A DNA stretch of 64,000 nucleotides from CAZGRP01 sp964527995 (GTDB taxonomy: Bacteria; Zhuqueibacterota; Zhuqueibacteria; Oceanimicrobiales; CAZGRP01). Shown in pieces: positions 8,781-17,868 of this stretch. Position 1 is the first letter of the stretch; every line of letters begins with the position of its first letter. Position numbers and translations under genes: made by a program. The stretch spans positions 124,001-188,000 of the forward strand of contig CAZGRP010000001.1 in the NCBI GenBank assembly GCA_964527995.1, in the 5' to 3' direction. The notes beneath the pieces are model-generated. The model was not told the DNA's origin, made no database searches, and saw only the letters and a program-made list of their open reading frames with translations.

Positions 8781-10631
8781 ATGACTCGTTCGTTCAGACG
8801 CACACTTCGTGCAGCGTTCGCCTTCGCCTTTGCAGCAGCCACGCTGGCGGCGGCAACACCTGCCGACGCCGACCTGGCCGTGAAGGCGTACGTGGACCGG
8901 ACCGTGGTGGGCCTCGACCAATCTTTTACACTCTTCATTGAGGTCTCGGGTAGCGACGCCAACCGGGCTCCTGAGCCCGAGTTGCCCGATCTTAGCGAGT
9001 TCGCCGCCTTCATCGGCAGCTCGACCTCCCAGAACTTTCAGGTCATCAACGGCCGCATGTCGGTTGCGCGGACTCTGTCGTTTCAGTTCATCGCTCGCAA
9101 AGTCGGCTCGTTCGAGATTCCGTCCATCCGGATTGTTTTCCGCGGCAAAGTCTATCGGACGGACCCGATCAAGATGACCGTGCAGAAAGCGGGCGGCACG
9201 CGGGCGGCCCCTCAGGCTCCAAGTGCTGCCGGACGGTCGCGGCCGGGTGCAGCGCTGGAGGGGAGTCTGTTCCTGAAGGTGACCCCGAGCCGCCGGCGTG
9301 TCTATCAAAACGAACCCGTGCTGTTGACCTACGAGATCTGGACCAAAGTGAACGTCACCAGCTACGGTATCTCGAAGCTGCCGAACTATGCTGGATTCTG
9401 GACGGAGGAGTTCGAGATGCCGCAGCGGCCACCGACCCGTACAGAGGTGGTCAATGGCCAGCAGTACCTGGTTGCCGAAATCAAGAAGGTCGCCCTTTTC
9501 CCGCAGAGTGCCGGCGAGAAAGTCATCGAGCCGATGGAGGTGGAATGCGAAGTGCGGGTGCCCAGGCGTCGCCGGTCACGCGACATCTTCGACACTTTCT
9601 TCGACGATCCGTTCTTCGCGCGCACGGTCCGCCGCGGTTTGCGAAGCAAGCCGATCAAAATCGTGGTTACTCCATTGCCGAAGGAAGGCCAGCCAACCGA
9701 TTTCAGCGGTGCCGTCGGCGAGTACACGCTGGACGCCTCGGTTGACCGCACCGAGGTGAAAACCAGTGAAGCCGTCACCCTCAAGGTGACGATCAAGGGG
9801 CGAGGCAACATCAAAATGCTGCCAAATCCTAAGGTGGAGATTCCCGCTGACTTCGAGGTGTATGAACCGAAAGTGACGGATGCGATCCGGCGGCGAGGGG
9901 GAGTGGTTTCGGGGAGCAAGACCTTCGAGTACGTGCTGATTCCGCGGGCGGCGGGCACACAGGTCATCAAGCCTGTGACCTACAGTTATTTTGATCCAAG
10001 AAAACGGTCGTATGTCGCCCTGCGCAGCCCGGAGTTTGAGATCCACGTGGCGAAAGGGGCGGAGGAATACGTCGCTGCCGGTTCCGGGTTGTCGAAGACA
10101 GAGGTAAAGCTGGTCGGGCAGGATATCCGTTTCATTCGCACCGAGGTGCCGAACTTTCGTCGTATTGGGGCGCGATTCTACCGCCAGACGCTCTTTGTCA
10201 TCGGTGCGATCCTGCCGCTGCTGGCGTTGTTTACAGCCGTGGGCTACCGCCGTCACCTTGATAAGCTGAGCAGCAATGTTGCCTATGCCCGCAGCCGGCG
10301 GGCGAACCAGATGGCCATGCGCAGGCTGCGGCACGCCAGACAGCGACTGAAAGAGCGCGACGCCAAGGGATTCTACAGCGAAGTCGCCAAGGCGTTGATC
10401 GGGTACCTTGGAGATAAATTCAACCTGGAAGACAAGATGTTGACGAGCGAAGAGATCGAGACGTTGCTTCGTTCGAGAGGGGTTAGAGGCGAGCTGGTCG
10501 AGGAAGTGATGGAGTGCCTTCGCACCTGCGACTTTCAGCGGTTTGCTCCAACCCAGGGGGAGAATGGCGAGATGGACGGTTTCTACGATCGCGCCCAGCG
10601 GACGATCCTGGAACTGGAAAAGGCGATGTGA
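8781..10631 (+). CDS. batD: BatD, full-length aerotolerance protein
   Basis: The 616-residue protein has a signal peptide (Ala-rich, about 10-30), then beta-sandwich repeats: LAVKAYVDRTVVGLDQSF near 32-49, a second repeat beginning FLKVTPSRRRVYQNEPVLLT near 160-180, and a third near 315. A membrane helix (FVIGAILPLLALFTAVGY) lies near 472-489, followed by a cytoplasmic helical domain ending in ETLLRSRGV...LRTCDFQRFAP. This is the full BatD architecture and usual length. It begins 2 bp after batC. The two short BatD-like genes at 967 and 4887 repeat its C-terminal plan. Confidence 0.92.
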   Translation: MTRSFRRTLRAAFAFAFAAATLAAATPADADLAVKAYVDRTVVGLDQSFTLFIEVSGSDANRAPEPELPDLSEFAAFIGSSTSQNFQVINGRMSVARTLSFQFIARKVGSFEIPSIRIVFRGKVYRTDPIKMTVQKAGGTRAAPQAPSAAGRSRPGAALEGSLFLKVTPSRRRVYQNEPVLLTYEIWTKVNVTSYGISKLPNYAGFWTEEFEMPQRPPTRTEVVNGQQYLVAEIKKVALFPQSAGEKVIEPMEVECEVRVPRRRRSRDIFDTFFDDPFFARTVRRGLRSKPIKIVVTPLPKEGQPTDFSGAVGEYTLDASVDRTEVKTSEAVTLKVTIKGRGNIKMLPNPKVEIPADFEVYEPKVTDAIRRRGGVVSGSKTFEYVLIPRAAGTQVIKPVTYSYFDPRKRSYVALRSPEFEIHVAKGAEEYVAAGSGLSKTEVKLVGQDIRFIRTEVPNFRRIGARFYRQTLFVIGAILPLLALFTAVGYRRHLDKLSSNVAYARSRRANQMAMRRLRHARQRLKERDAKGFYSEVAKALIGYLGDKFNLEDKMLTSEEIETLLRSRGVRGELVEEVMECLRTCDFQRFAPTQGENGEMDGFYDRAQRTILELEKAM

Positions 10632-10632
10632 G

Positions 10633-11442
10633 ATGAACGGCAGGCCCTGCAACTCCGGTAGAGGCTTCTTTCAGCCTCGGCTGGTCGCCGCGTGGCTGGT
10701 GGTGCTGGCAGCCGGCATGTTTCTGGCAACCCCATCGCTGCGCGCCGATGAAGCTGCCAGTCTTTTTGCACAGGGAAATCAGCGTTACACCCAGGGCGAC
10801 TATGAAGGCGCGATCCGGGCCTACGAGAGCATCCTGGAGCGGGGTTTCGAGAGCTGGCAAGTTTACTACAACCTCGGCAACGCCTACTACAAGCGCGGTG
10901 AAATCGGCAAAGCCATTCTGAATTTCGAGCGCGCCCGGCGGCTCAATCCGCGCGACGAGGACATTCGCCACAACCTCGATCTCGCCAATCTGAAGGTAGT
11001 CGACCGGATCAATGCTATCCCGGAATTCTTTTTCGTCCGTTGGCTCAAGTTTCTGGCACGCCTGTTACCGCTGGCGACACTGGGATGGCTGGCGTTGGGT
11101 TTCTACGGTGTGGCCGCCTCGCTGTGGATTGTCCGTCTGTTCGCCAGGGGCAAACTTCGTTCGACCCTGACGGCCGTGCTGATTCCGGCCGTGGCAGCGT
11201 GGATTGCCCTGTTGACTCTGGCCGCCTATCGTTTCTATATCGATCGCGCCGACACCTACGCCATCGTGTTGGTCGAGAAGGTGGACGCCCGAAGTGCTCC
11301 GGAGCAAGATGGCACCGAGGTTTTTGCAATCCACGAGGGCGTGAAGGTGCGTATCGATCGCCAGGAGAATCAATGGGCCAAGATCCGTCTGGCAGACGGC
11401 AAGGTGGGCTGGATACCATTGTCGGCGGTTGGGCGCATCTGA
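10633..11442 (+). CDS. batE: BatE-type TPR protein with C-terminal SH3b domain
   Basis: The 269-residue protein has a signal or anchor near 17-35, TPR repeats (LFAQGNQRYTQGDYEGAI, YYNLGNAYYKRGEIGKAI), two membrane helices (about 135-160 and 175-198) and a bacterial SH3-like tail (VDARSAPEQDGTEVFAIHEG...WAKIRLADGKVGWIP). This order is typical of BatE. ATG 10633 is one base after the batD stop. The frame continues upstream inside batD, but that extension has no signal sequence and is rejected. Confidence 0.88.
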   Translation: MNGRPCNSGRGFFQPRLVAAWLVVLAAGMFLATPSLRADEAASLFAQGNQRYTQGDYEGAIRAYESILERGFESWQVYYNLGNAYYKRGEIGKAILNFERARRLNPRDEDIRHNLDLANLKVVDRINAIPEFFFVRWLKFLARLLPLATLGWLALGFYGVAASLWIVRLFARGKLRSTLTAVLIPAVAAWIALLTLAAYRFYIDRADTYAIVLVEKVDARSAPEQDGTEVFAIHEGVKVRIDRQENQWAKIRLADGKVGWIPLSAVGRI

Positions 11443-11460
11443 CCGTGCAATAAAGCACGG
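11443..11460. other. Short perfect inverted repeat between batE and the tonB-like gene
   Basis: CCGTGC and GCACGG flank a six-base AATAAA loop, immediately after the batE stop. There is no T tract, so it is not a classical terminator. It could be an mRNA-stabilising or processing hairpin inside the operon. Confidence 0.35.
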
Positions 11461-11538
11461 CACTGGATGGAAGAATGGTAAGCAGCGCAACGGCCGCTTC
11501 GCGTCGCATGGGCGGCTGCCAGCGACGAGGTTGCTCCC

Positions 11539-12177
11539 TTGTCCACGAGTCCTCGACATCCCGATATCGAGTACCGCCGGCAATATCGACTGCGGCTCGA
11601 GAAGAGCCTGACAGTTACACTCCTTTTTTTCATCCTGCTGACGCTCCTTTCACCTCGTGTGCAGCTGAAGCCCAGGCTCCCAGAGCCAGTCGAAATCACC
11701 CTGCAGGTAGAAGACATCCCGGCGACCCGGCAAGGGGCGCCGCGTCGGCCTCCGCGCCGGCCGGCCGTGCCCATCCCGGTCGAATCGGAGAGCATTCCTC
11801 CCGATGCCACGATCGAGGAGACGGAGCTGAACCTCGCCAACAAGATCGGTGACATCAGCTCGGCAGGCAGGCTCACCGACGGGATAGGTGGCGGCGCCCA
11901 GATCATTCCTCCAAGACCCATCGCCCTGGTTCTGCCCGAATATCCAGAGGAGGACAAGAGAAAGAAGGTCGAAGGCGTCGTGAAGGTCAGTCTGCACATC
12001 GACGAGACTGGCAGGGTGGTCGATGCGGTGGTCGTGGAAAACACCACGGGTAGTGAACGATGTGCGGCTGCGGCGCTCCGTGCTGCCAAGGGCACTCGTT
12101 TCATCCCGGCACGGCGGGGCGGAAAGCCCATTCCCTACTGGGTGACGATGCCCTATACCTTTTCTCTGCCGAAGTAG
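11539..12177 (+). CDS. TonB-family energy transducer
   Basis: The 212-residue protein has a basic N terminus, one membrane helix (about 24-40), a Pro/Arg-rich linker (QGAPRRPPRRPAVP) and a C-terminal TonB domain. That domain reads YPEEDKRKKVEGVVKVSLHI, then AALRAAKGTRFIPARRGGKP and YWVTMPYTF. TonB couples the proton-motive force to outer-membrane receptors such as the SusC-like receptor at 58.7 kb. The start is TTG 11539 with CGAGG eight bases upstream; there is no better in-frame ATG. It closes the Bat operon, 96 bp after batE. Confidence 0.82.
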   Translation: MSTSPRHPDIEYRRQYRLRLEKSLTVTLLFFILLTLLSPRVQLKPRLPEPVEITLQVEDIPATRQGAPRRPPRRPAVPIPVESESIPPDATIEETELNLANKIGDISSAGRLTDGIGGGAQIIPPRPIALVLPEYPEEDKRKKVEGVVKVSLHIDETGRVVDAVVVENTTGSERCAAAALRAAKGTRFIPARRGGKPIPYWVTMPYTFSLPK

Positions 12178-12627
12178 CCGGGCCCAGTCGGGAATCGACA
12201 GGAGGTACACCAGACGATTAGGGAAGCGCAAGGATCCCTGCGGACGAACTGCCGCCTCAGACGCCTGAGAGTCGATACCTCTTCTTGGTTTGTTCAGGAG
12301 AACGAGAAACAGCTCTCAGAACAACAGGGATGGCGGGGCGCACCCGGGTTGGGCTTTTCGGATGGCTCAGAGATGGTCGCGGAATGAGGGCCTCAGGGGC
12401 GCGGTTGTATTGTGTAAACCGACTTACATGCGCAGCGAAACCAGGTTGTCAGATTCCGGCGCAGCATTTCCGAGAAACTGGCTGCCCGGACGAACTTCTG
12501 AAGGGATCTGGGGGTTCAACAGAGTGGTCGAAGGCAGCAAAACACTGCAACGAGCGGCTGGCATGTCGTTTGCGATGAAGAGCCAACGAAAACTAACCGA
12601 GGCTCGGCCAAGAGGAGGCGTTGGATC
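12178..12627. other. Intergenic region, 450 bp, no gene recognised
   Basis: Two short overlapping reading frames exist but have no ribosome binding site, domain or convincing codon bias. A tRNA-like D-arm string near 12520-12540 is not accompanied by a T arm. AAGAGGAGG just before 12628 is the ribosome binding site of the next gene. No clear promoter was found. Confidence 0.5.
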
Positions 12628-14003
12628 ATGAAACGAATCGTACCGAAAGGGTTGCTGGTCTCACTGTTCGCCATTGCGTCTCTTGTGATGGCCGGCTGCT
12701 ATACCCAGATCGCCAAGCCCGGCGTCGATCGGGACGAGGAGAGGACGGTGATCCGGGAGCGCAACCAGGAGGTTGAGTCGGAGCCGCAAGAAGAGTACAG
12801 TGAAGAAGAGTACGGTGAAGAGGAACAGGGATATTATGAGGANNNNNNNNNNNNNNNNNNNNNNNNNNNNNNNNNNNNNNNNNNNNNNNNNNNNNNNNNN
12901 NNNNNNNNNNNNNNNNNNNNNNNNNNNNNNNNNNNNNNNNNNAAGAAGAGTACAGTGAAGAAGAGTACGGTGAAGAGGAACAGGGATATTATGAGGAAGG
13001 CGAGCAGGATCGCGGTCGGGTAAACATCATCAATAACTACTACGGCGGTTTTTACTATGACCCCTTCTGGGACCCGATCTGGGATCCGTATTGGTATTCC
13101 TGGCGCCGCTATCCGCGCCGCACCGGCTTGTTTATCGGCATTGGCTTCGGATATGGCTACGCGTACTCCCATTATGATGGTTGGTGCGGCACGCCGTGGT
13201 ACTGGGCCGACCCGTGGTGTGACGGCCTGTTCTACGGAACTCCATATGTCTGGAATTCCCCGGTGATCGTGCACTACCCGTATCCCCCGTACTACGGCTA
13301 TCCCGTCACGATCAGAACGGTCGAGGTCAAGAAGAGACAGTTCGGCCGCAGGGGTTCAGGCCGTCGTCTTGCTCGAGGCTCGAGCGCCATTCCAGCCTCG
13401 ACGACAGGATCGAAACCCACGAGCATCTCGAAGCGCGGTCGTGCTGGTGAAGAAGGTGTCCGCAAGCCGCCTGTGCGCCGCACGCCAAAGACCTACACTG
13501 GCTCTCGGACGGTTACCAAAGGCGGAAGTGAGGCCGTTCATCGCGGTCGGCGGCGGACCCGCTCCGGGCGCAATGCAGGGGACGGGAAAGCCACCGTCAA
13601 GCGCCGCTCGGGGTCCCGCACGCCTGCAGTCAAGTCTCCAGCCCCGAAGTCTCGCCGTAAGTCTTCGCCCAAGAGCACGGTGAAGCGCCGGGCGCGGGTT
13701 TCAAAGGCCAGGGCCACGAGCAAGCGGTTGTCGCGTGCCTTGCCGTCGCGGTCGTGGGGCAAGAGATTCTCGTCTTCGCACGCGACGCGGTCTTCTCGGC
13801 GGACGATCCATCGCGCAACTCCGGCTCGCTCTTCTTCCAGACACAGCATCTCCAGGCCGACTTTTTCCCGCTCCGCCGCAAATCGTGTCTCGCGTGCGCG
13901 TGTGCCTCGTATCAGCGGCAGAAGCGCTCCGGCGCCTCGGGCCTCTCATTCATCTGGAAAATCTTCCACTGGCAGCCGAGGATCGCGGCGTAGCCGAAAG
14001 TGA
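12628..14003 (+). CDS. Lipoprotein with acidic repeat, aromatic-rich middle and basic tail, split by an assembly gap
   Basis: The reading frame opens with a lipoprotein signal (SLVMAGC, Cys24) after AAGAGGAGG. An acidic Glu/Tyr segment (EEYSEEEYGEEEQGYYE) then runs into 100 N. After the gap the same acidic segment recurs and continues in another nominal frame: RVNIINNYYGGFYYDPFWD, a Tyr/Trp/Gly-rich region, then a Ser/Arg/Lys-rich tail to 14003. If the duplicated 55 bp flanks are merged, 155 bp are removed, frame is restored exactly and the product is 406 residues. The true length across the gap is unknown. The function is not recognised; it is probably a surface or envelope lipoprotein whose basic tail could bind polyanions. 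No homologue came to mind. Confidence 0.72.
12788..12842 (+). repeat. 55-bp direct repeat, left copy flanking the gap
   Basis: This segment is identical over all 55 bases to 12943-12997 on the other side of the N run. It also holds two near-identical GAAGAGTAC(A/G)GTGAA units, so the true locus may be a tandem repeat. Confidence 0.97.
12843..12942. other. Assembly gap (100 N)
   Basis: There are exactly 100 N, the conventional placeholder for a gap of unknown size. Identical sequence on both sides shows that the contig ends overlap or lie within a tandem repeat. Confidence 0.99.
12943..12997 (+). repeat. 55-bp direct repeat, right copy flanking the gap
   Basis: Identical to 12788-12842. Its codon phase in the continuing reading frame matches the phase of the left copy once the two are superimposed. 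Confidence 0.97.
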
Positions 14004-14041
14004 GTGATTCCATCTGACCCAAACGACAGAGGGAGAAGACC

Positions 14042-15382
14042 ATGAGGTGTCTTCGTAGCGTGCTGGTGGTGGCTGGGATGATGAGCCTGCTCATGGCTCC
14101 CTGGCGCTCTTCTCTGGCACAGACTGGTGCACCCCAGATCTTTGTGCCGGTGGAAGGTACCGATTTTCTTTTGCGCACCGAGTTCGGTATCGGTGCCCGG
14201 GCTCTCGGCATGGGGGGTGCCTTCGTGGCGGTCGGAGATGACTACACGGCCTCCTACTGGAACCCAGCCGCTCTGGCGCAGATCCGTCGATTTGAGTTCT
14301 TGGGTTCGATCGGACACCAGTCGCGCACCAACAATGCCTCGCTTTCGTCTACCAGCACCGGGGACACCGGCAGATTCACCAACGTCGATGCCCTCGGTTT
14401 TGCCTACCCAGTGCCCACCTACCGTGGCAGTCTGGTTTTCGGTATCGGTTACAACCGCATCAAACGTTTCGATTCGAACTTCAGCTTCGGGTGGTTTAAC
14501 GGAAGCGTCGGAGACTCCGTGGCGCAGCGCTGGACCGAACGTGAGGACGGCGGGCTGGACAACTGGACTTTCGCTGGTGCGGTGGACGTCGGACCCAACG
14601 TTTCTCTTGGAGCCGCACTGAACATCTGGACGGGCAGGGATAACTACCTGTTTCGGTTCCGGGAACAGGACGTCCTCGATATCTGGACTTTCAGCATCTT
14701 CGATACGACTTTCGGGATCGATACCAAGTACAGCGGTGTCAACCTCCGCTTCGGGGCGCTCTACCGGGCCGGCCGCGTACTGCGGCTGGGAGCTACGGTG
14801 TCCACCCCGACGCGCTTCACCGCCAGCGAAGACTGGCAGGAGAGCGGCGTTCTGGATTTCGATGACGGCACCTTCGAGCAGACCGGCGACGGTGGTTTCT
14901 TCAAATACAAAATCCAGTCGCCGTGGTCGTTTCGGGCGGGTGGCTCATTGCAGCTGCAGAATCTTCTCCTCTCCGGGCAAATCGATTATGTGGACTGGAG
15001 CCAGATTCGATACAAGAGCGAACCCCCGGTTGAAGGCCTTGGCATCGTCGATGCCAATCTCTTGATTCAAGATACCTACCGTGATGTCGTTCGCCTCCGT
15101 GCCGGTGCCGAACTGTTCATCCCCGGGATCAACGCCAGCCTGCGCGGTGGTTACTTTCGCGACCCCTCACCTTTTCGCGGGGCCACGGCACAGCAGGATC
15201 GGGAGTTTTTCAGCCTCGGGTTCGGCATCTTGCTCGACAAACAGCTCCGCCTGGATCTGGGATGGATCGGAGGGAATTTTTCTCGCTTCGGACGCCCAAT
15301 TACCGACGGCAGCGATACGTACGAAGTCAAGGAGGACATCAACAGCAACCGCGTCTTCGCAACGTTTGCTTTTCGATTCTAG
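14042..15382 (+). CDS. PorV/FadL-like outer-membrane beta-barrel protein
   Basis: The 446-residue product has a signal peptide (about 1-26) and the hallmark GARALGMGGAFVAVGDD (about 51-67) followed by YTASYWNPAAL. This string is shared by the PorV/PorQ/UPF0164 and FadL-like families. The rest is alternating amphipathic strands, ending in Phe (FATFAFRF) as barrels do. In Bacteroidetes PorV shuttles type IX substrates; elsewhere the family transports hydrophobic compounds. No type IX core genes are in this window, so only the family is assigned. AGGGAGAAG precedes ATG 14042. Confidence 0.75.
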   Translation: MRCLRSVLVVAGMMSLLMAPWRSSLAQTGAPQIFVPVEGTDFLLRTEFGIGARALGMGGAFVAVGDDYTASYWNPAALAQIRRFEFLGSIGHQSRTNNASLSSTSTGDTGRFTNVDALGFAYPVPTYRGSLVFGIGYNRIKRFDSNFSFGWFNGSVGDSVAQRWTEREDGGLDNWTFAGAVDVGPNVSLGAALNIWTGRDNYLFRFREQDVLDIWTFSIFDTTFGIDTKYSGVNLRFGALYRAGRVLRLGATVSTPTRFTASEDWQESGVLDFDDGTFEQTGDGGFFKYKIQSPWSFRAGGSLQLQNLLLSGQIDYVDWSQIRYKSEPPVEGLGIVDANLLIQDTYRDVVRLRAGAELFIPGINASLRGGYFRDPSPFRGATAQQDREFFSLGFGILLDKQLRLDLGWIGGNFSRFGRPITDGSDTYEVKEDINSNRVFATFAFRF

Positions 15383-15489
15383 TGTGTCCGTCTCGCTTTG
15401 GGTCGACGAGGGGTGGTGGCATTCCCGGCCATATGGCAGAGTGGCGAGCAAGTAGCTTTTCGTAATCACTCTAATGTAGGTGCAAGGCG

Positions 15490-16701
15490 ATGAAAAGGCA
15501 TACCCTCTCGGCGGCTTTCGTGGGCGCTGTCCTGATGCTGGTGTTGACCGGCACTGGGAACGGCGCGGCTCTCAGCGGTCAGCGCCAGGAGCCCGTAACC
15601 ATCATCTTGAGGAATGGGGACAAGATACGGGCGACGATCCTGGATATCTGGGGAGACAGGGTCGTTTTCAAGGCCGCAAGCTGGCGTGACGCCTACGAAT
15701 ATGGTGAAGTGCTTGGTGTGGGGCAGATCACAGCCATCGAGCTGAAGAACGGCCGGCGGATGACGGTGGACGAATATGCTGACTATCGTAACGGCCGCAG
15801 CACCGCAGAGGAGCAGCAGGAGAAGAAGCCACCGGCCGCGGTTCCTGGCGAGACCAGAATCTCCGACCGAGTTGTCGTCACCAGATCGCCCGCAAAGAGC
15901 GCCAGCTCCGAAGAGATCGACCAGTATGAATTGCTCAAGCGCAAGCCGATCTCTGAGATGACCGACCGCGAGTTCCAGTTCTTCATGATGATGAAGAAGC
16001 GCGAACTCGAGAGAGAGCGGATCAAAGAACAGTTGGAGATCGAGCGGCAACAGCGCCAGCTCGTTCCGCAGAAGCCCACCGAGGAGGCTGCAGCAGAAAC
16101 GAAGGAGGGTCTGGGGTCTGCTCAGCGCGAGCCTGAAACGAGGATGCGAGCCACCCGACCAGCGTTGGCAGGCACGTCTTCACGCCTGCCAGGAAGCCGG
16201 TTCGGCTTGCGCCTGCCGCCACCCACCCTGGATCAAGGCCGGAGCCAGGCCGCCGATCAGATAGCTCGGTTGCTCATCGAGTCGGATCTGGCCGGTCCCT
16301 TCCTCAAGTTTGTCGCCGAGCGCCGCGGCGAGTCGCTGACACCCTTCCAGCAGAAAGTGATTTCAGCCGTCGAATCTTCTCCGGACTGGAAAGATCGGGT
16401 GGAGCAGGTTGAGTACCTCCGACGCGTCGCCTCGAAAGCGTTTGAGCGGGTCTACCTCTATGAACCAGAGTCGTTGAAAAAGAACCTCGGGCTGATCTTC
16501 GATGAAAATGCCGACATGAATTTTGATGATCTCCTTGGCCAGCTTCATGCCAAGCTGGGGAATGATGTGAACATGGGGGACCTGCGCACTCTCGTGGACG
16601 TGCTCGGCGAAGGTGGCGCCCGAGCGGTACGAGACCTTCTGCGCAATTTTGACACCTATCGGTATGTGACGGCGGCCGGCGATGCGGTGGCCCAAAAGTA
16701 G
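15490..16701 (+). CDS. Secreted protein of unknown function with a charged coiled-coil middle
   Basis: The 403-residue product has a signal peptide (cleavage near residues 26-30). A small beta domain follows (VTIILRNGDKIRATILDIWG...VVFKA), resembling the Sm/SH3-like pattern of secreted proteins that respond to 'NGD...G.I'. Residues about 100-200 are Glu/Lys/Gln-rich and probably coiled-coil (MMKKRELERERIKEQLEIER). The C-terminal 170 residues look helical. It is followed by a strong terminator, so it ends the 12.6-16.7 kb group. I do not recognise a function. Confidence 0.7.
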   Translation: MKRHTLSAAFVGAVLMLVLTGTGNGAALSGQRQEPVTIILRNGDKIRATILDIWGDRVVFKAASWRDAYEYGEVLGVGQITAIELKNGRRMTVDEYADYRNGRSTAEEQQEKKPPAAVPGETRISDRVVVTRSPAKSASSEEIDQYELLKRKPISEMTDREFQFFMMMKKRELERERIKEQLEIERQQRQLVPQKPTEEAAAETKEGLGSAQREPETRMRATRPALAGTSSRLPGSRFGLRLPPPTLDQGRSQAADQIARLLIESDLAGPFLKFVAERRGESLTPFQQKVISAVESSPDWKDRVEQVEYLRRVASKAFERVYLYEPESLKKNLGLIFDENADMNFDDLLGQLHAKLGNDVNMGDLRTLVDVLGEGGARAVRDLLRNFDTYRYVTAAGDAVAQK

Positions 16702-16791
16702 TAGGTGCGGGGATGGCGGAGGCCGGCCGCCCCGCTGTTTTCGATCTTCCAGTGCAGGAAAATTTGAGGTTGCCAGCAGTTGAACCGAGGA

Positions 16792-16823
16792 GGCACGCGC
16801 GAGGTCTGCGCGTGCCTTTTTTT
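16792..16823 (+). terminator. Strong rho-independent terminator
   Basis: GGCACGCGC (16792-16800) pairs perfectly with GCGCGTGCC (16808-16816), with a seven-base loop followed by seven T. It falls inside an over-long reading frame that begins at 16780, which shows that the following permease must start later. Confidence 0.93.
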
Positions 16824-16836
16824 GGCGACGAAATGC

Positions 16837-16865
16837 TTGCTCTGGCCCTCTTCATTTGCTAAATT
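16837..16865 (+). promoter_or_regulatory. Promoter for the sugar permease block
   Basis: TTGCTC (16837-16842) and TAAATT (16860-16865) are separated by 17 bp. The pair lies 14 bp beyond the upstream terminator and about 70 bp ahead of the likely permease start. It probably drives the plus-strand carbohydrate cluster. Confidence 0.55.
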
Positions 16866-16935
16866 CCTCACCGGCCCGCGAAGCCGGAAGCTCTGGCCGA
16901 GGCCTGTCGGCCTGTCGCTCCACGGGCGACTCGTG

Positions 16936-17805
16936 ATGCTGGTCCGCTCGGCTCGGCAGACCGGACGTCCTGGAATCCTACCGAGATCGCTTGTGTTCCG
17001 AAGAACCATCGCCTACGCTCTGTTGTTGGCGCTCGCCCTCACCATGGTGGCGCCCTTCATCTGGATGGTGCTGACCTCCTTGATGGATGAGCTCGAGGTG
17101 TTCACCTTCCCGCCCAAGTTTATCCCGGATCACTTCTTATGGCGAAACTACACCGAAGCGCTCACGGTGTTGCCGTTTGCGCGGTTTTTTCTCAACAGCG
17201 CTGTGATGTCGATGGGAATCGTTGCCGGCCAGCTCGTTCTCTGCTCCCTGGCCGCCTATGCCTTTGCCCGTCTCGAGTTTCCCGGACGGGACAAGATCTT
17301 CATCGCTTACCTGTCCTACCTGATGATTCCCGCTATCGTCCTGTTGATCCCGCGATTTCTGCTTGTCAACGCCTTTCACTGGGTGGATACTTTTTGGGCC
17401 TTGATTGTACCCGAGGTAGTGAGCGTGTGGGGGATCTTTCTGTTGCGACAGTTCTTCATGACTTTGCCGCGCGAGCTGGAGGACGCCGCCCGCATCGACG
17501 GTGCTTCGGAGCTGCGCATCTTCTGGAGTATTGTGCTGCCGTTGTCGCGGCCGGCTTTGGCGACGCTCGGCATCTTCGCTTTTATCGGAAGCTGGCAGTC
17601 CTTTCTGTGGCCGTTGATCGCCACACGATCGATTGAAATGCGACCTGTCGAAGTCGGCATCTCGATGTTCCACAGCATCTACGTCGATAAATGGCCGCAA
17701 GGGATGGCGGCCGCCACGGTGGCCGTGGTGCCCTTGTTGATTCTGTTTTTCTTCACCCAGCGATATTTCATCCGCGGCATCGCATTGACCGGCATGAAAG
17801 GGTGA
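16936..17805 (+). CDS. MalG-family ABC sugar permease (orphan)
   Basis: The protein is about 289 residues with six predicted membrane helices. The binding-protein-dependent permease EAA loop is EDAARIDGASELRIFWSIVL, and it ends in GIALTGMKG, typical of MalG/CUT1 permeases. ATG 16936 is the first plausible start after the promoter and terminator; GTG 16993 is an alternative nearer the first helix. No partner permease, binding protein or ATPase is adjacent on this strand, although a complete pair exists at 30.4-32.3 kb. It shares the FARFFLNS and FPGRD patterns with the permease at 30435-31394, so the two may be paralogues. The missing partners could lie elsewhere. Confidence 0.85.
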   Translation: MLVRSARQTGRPGILPRSLVFRRTIAYALLLALALTMVAPFIWMVLTSLMDELEVFTFPPKFIPDHFLWRNYTEALTVLPFARFFLNSAVMSMGIVAGQLVLCSLAAYAFARLEFPGRDKIFIAYLSYLMIPAIVLLIPRFLLVNAFHWVDTFWALIVPEVVSVWGIFLLRQFFMTLPRELEDAARIDGASELRIFWSIVLPLSRPALATLGIFAFIGSWQSFLWPLIATRSIEMRPVEVGISMFHSIYVDKWPQGMAAATVAVVPLLILFFFTQRYFIRGIALTGMKG

Positions 17806-17868
17806 GCTGCCTCTGGCATCGGTTGTCTGCTGTTGCGAATTCCTGATCTGCGGAGTGGACAAAGGCCC

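Noticed and set aside
12515..12560. tRNA-like string with a GAGTGGTCGAAGGC D-arm pattern
   Set aside because: No acceptor stem or TTCGA T arm can be built around it; probably coincidence.
12285..12631. Two short plus-strand frames before the gapped lipoprotein gene
   Set aside because: No ribosome binding site, no domain and overlapping alternatives; treated as non-coding.
16780..16935. Upstream extension of the permease frame
   Set aside because: It contains a complete terminator and a promoter, so it is untranslated; start moved to 16936 (or 16993).
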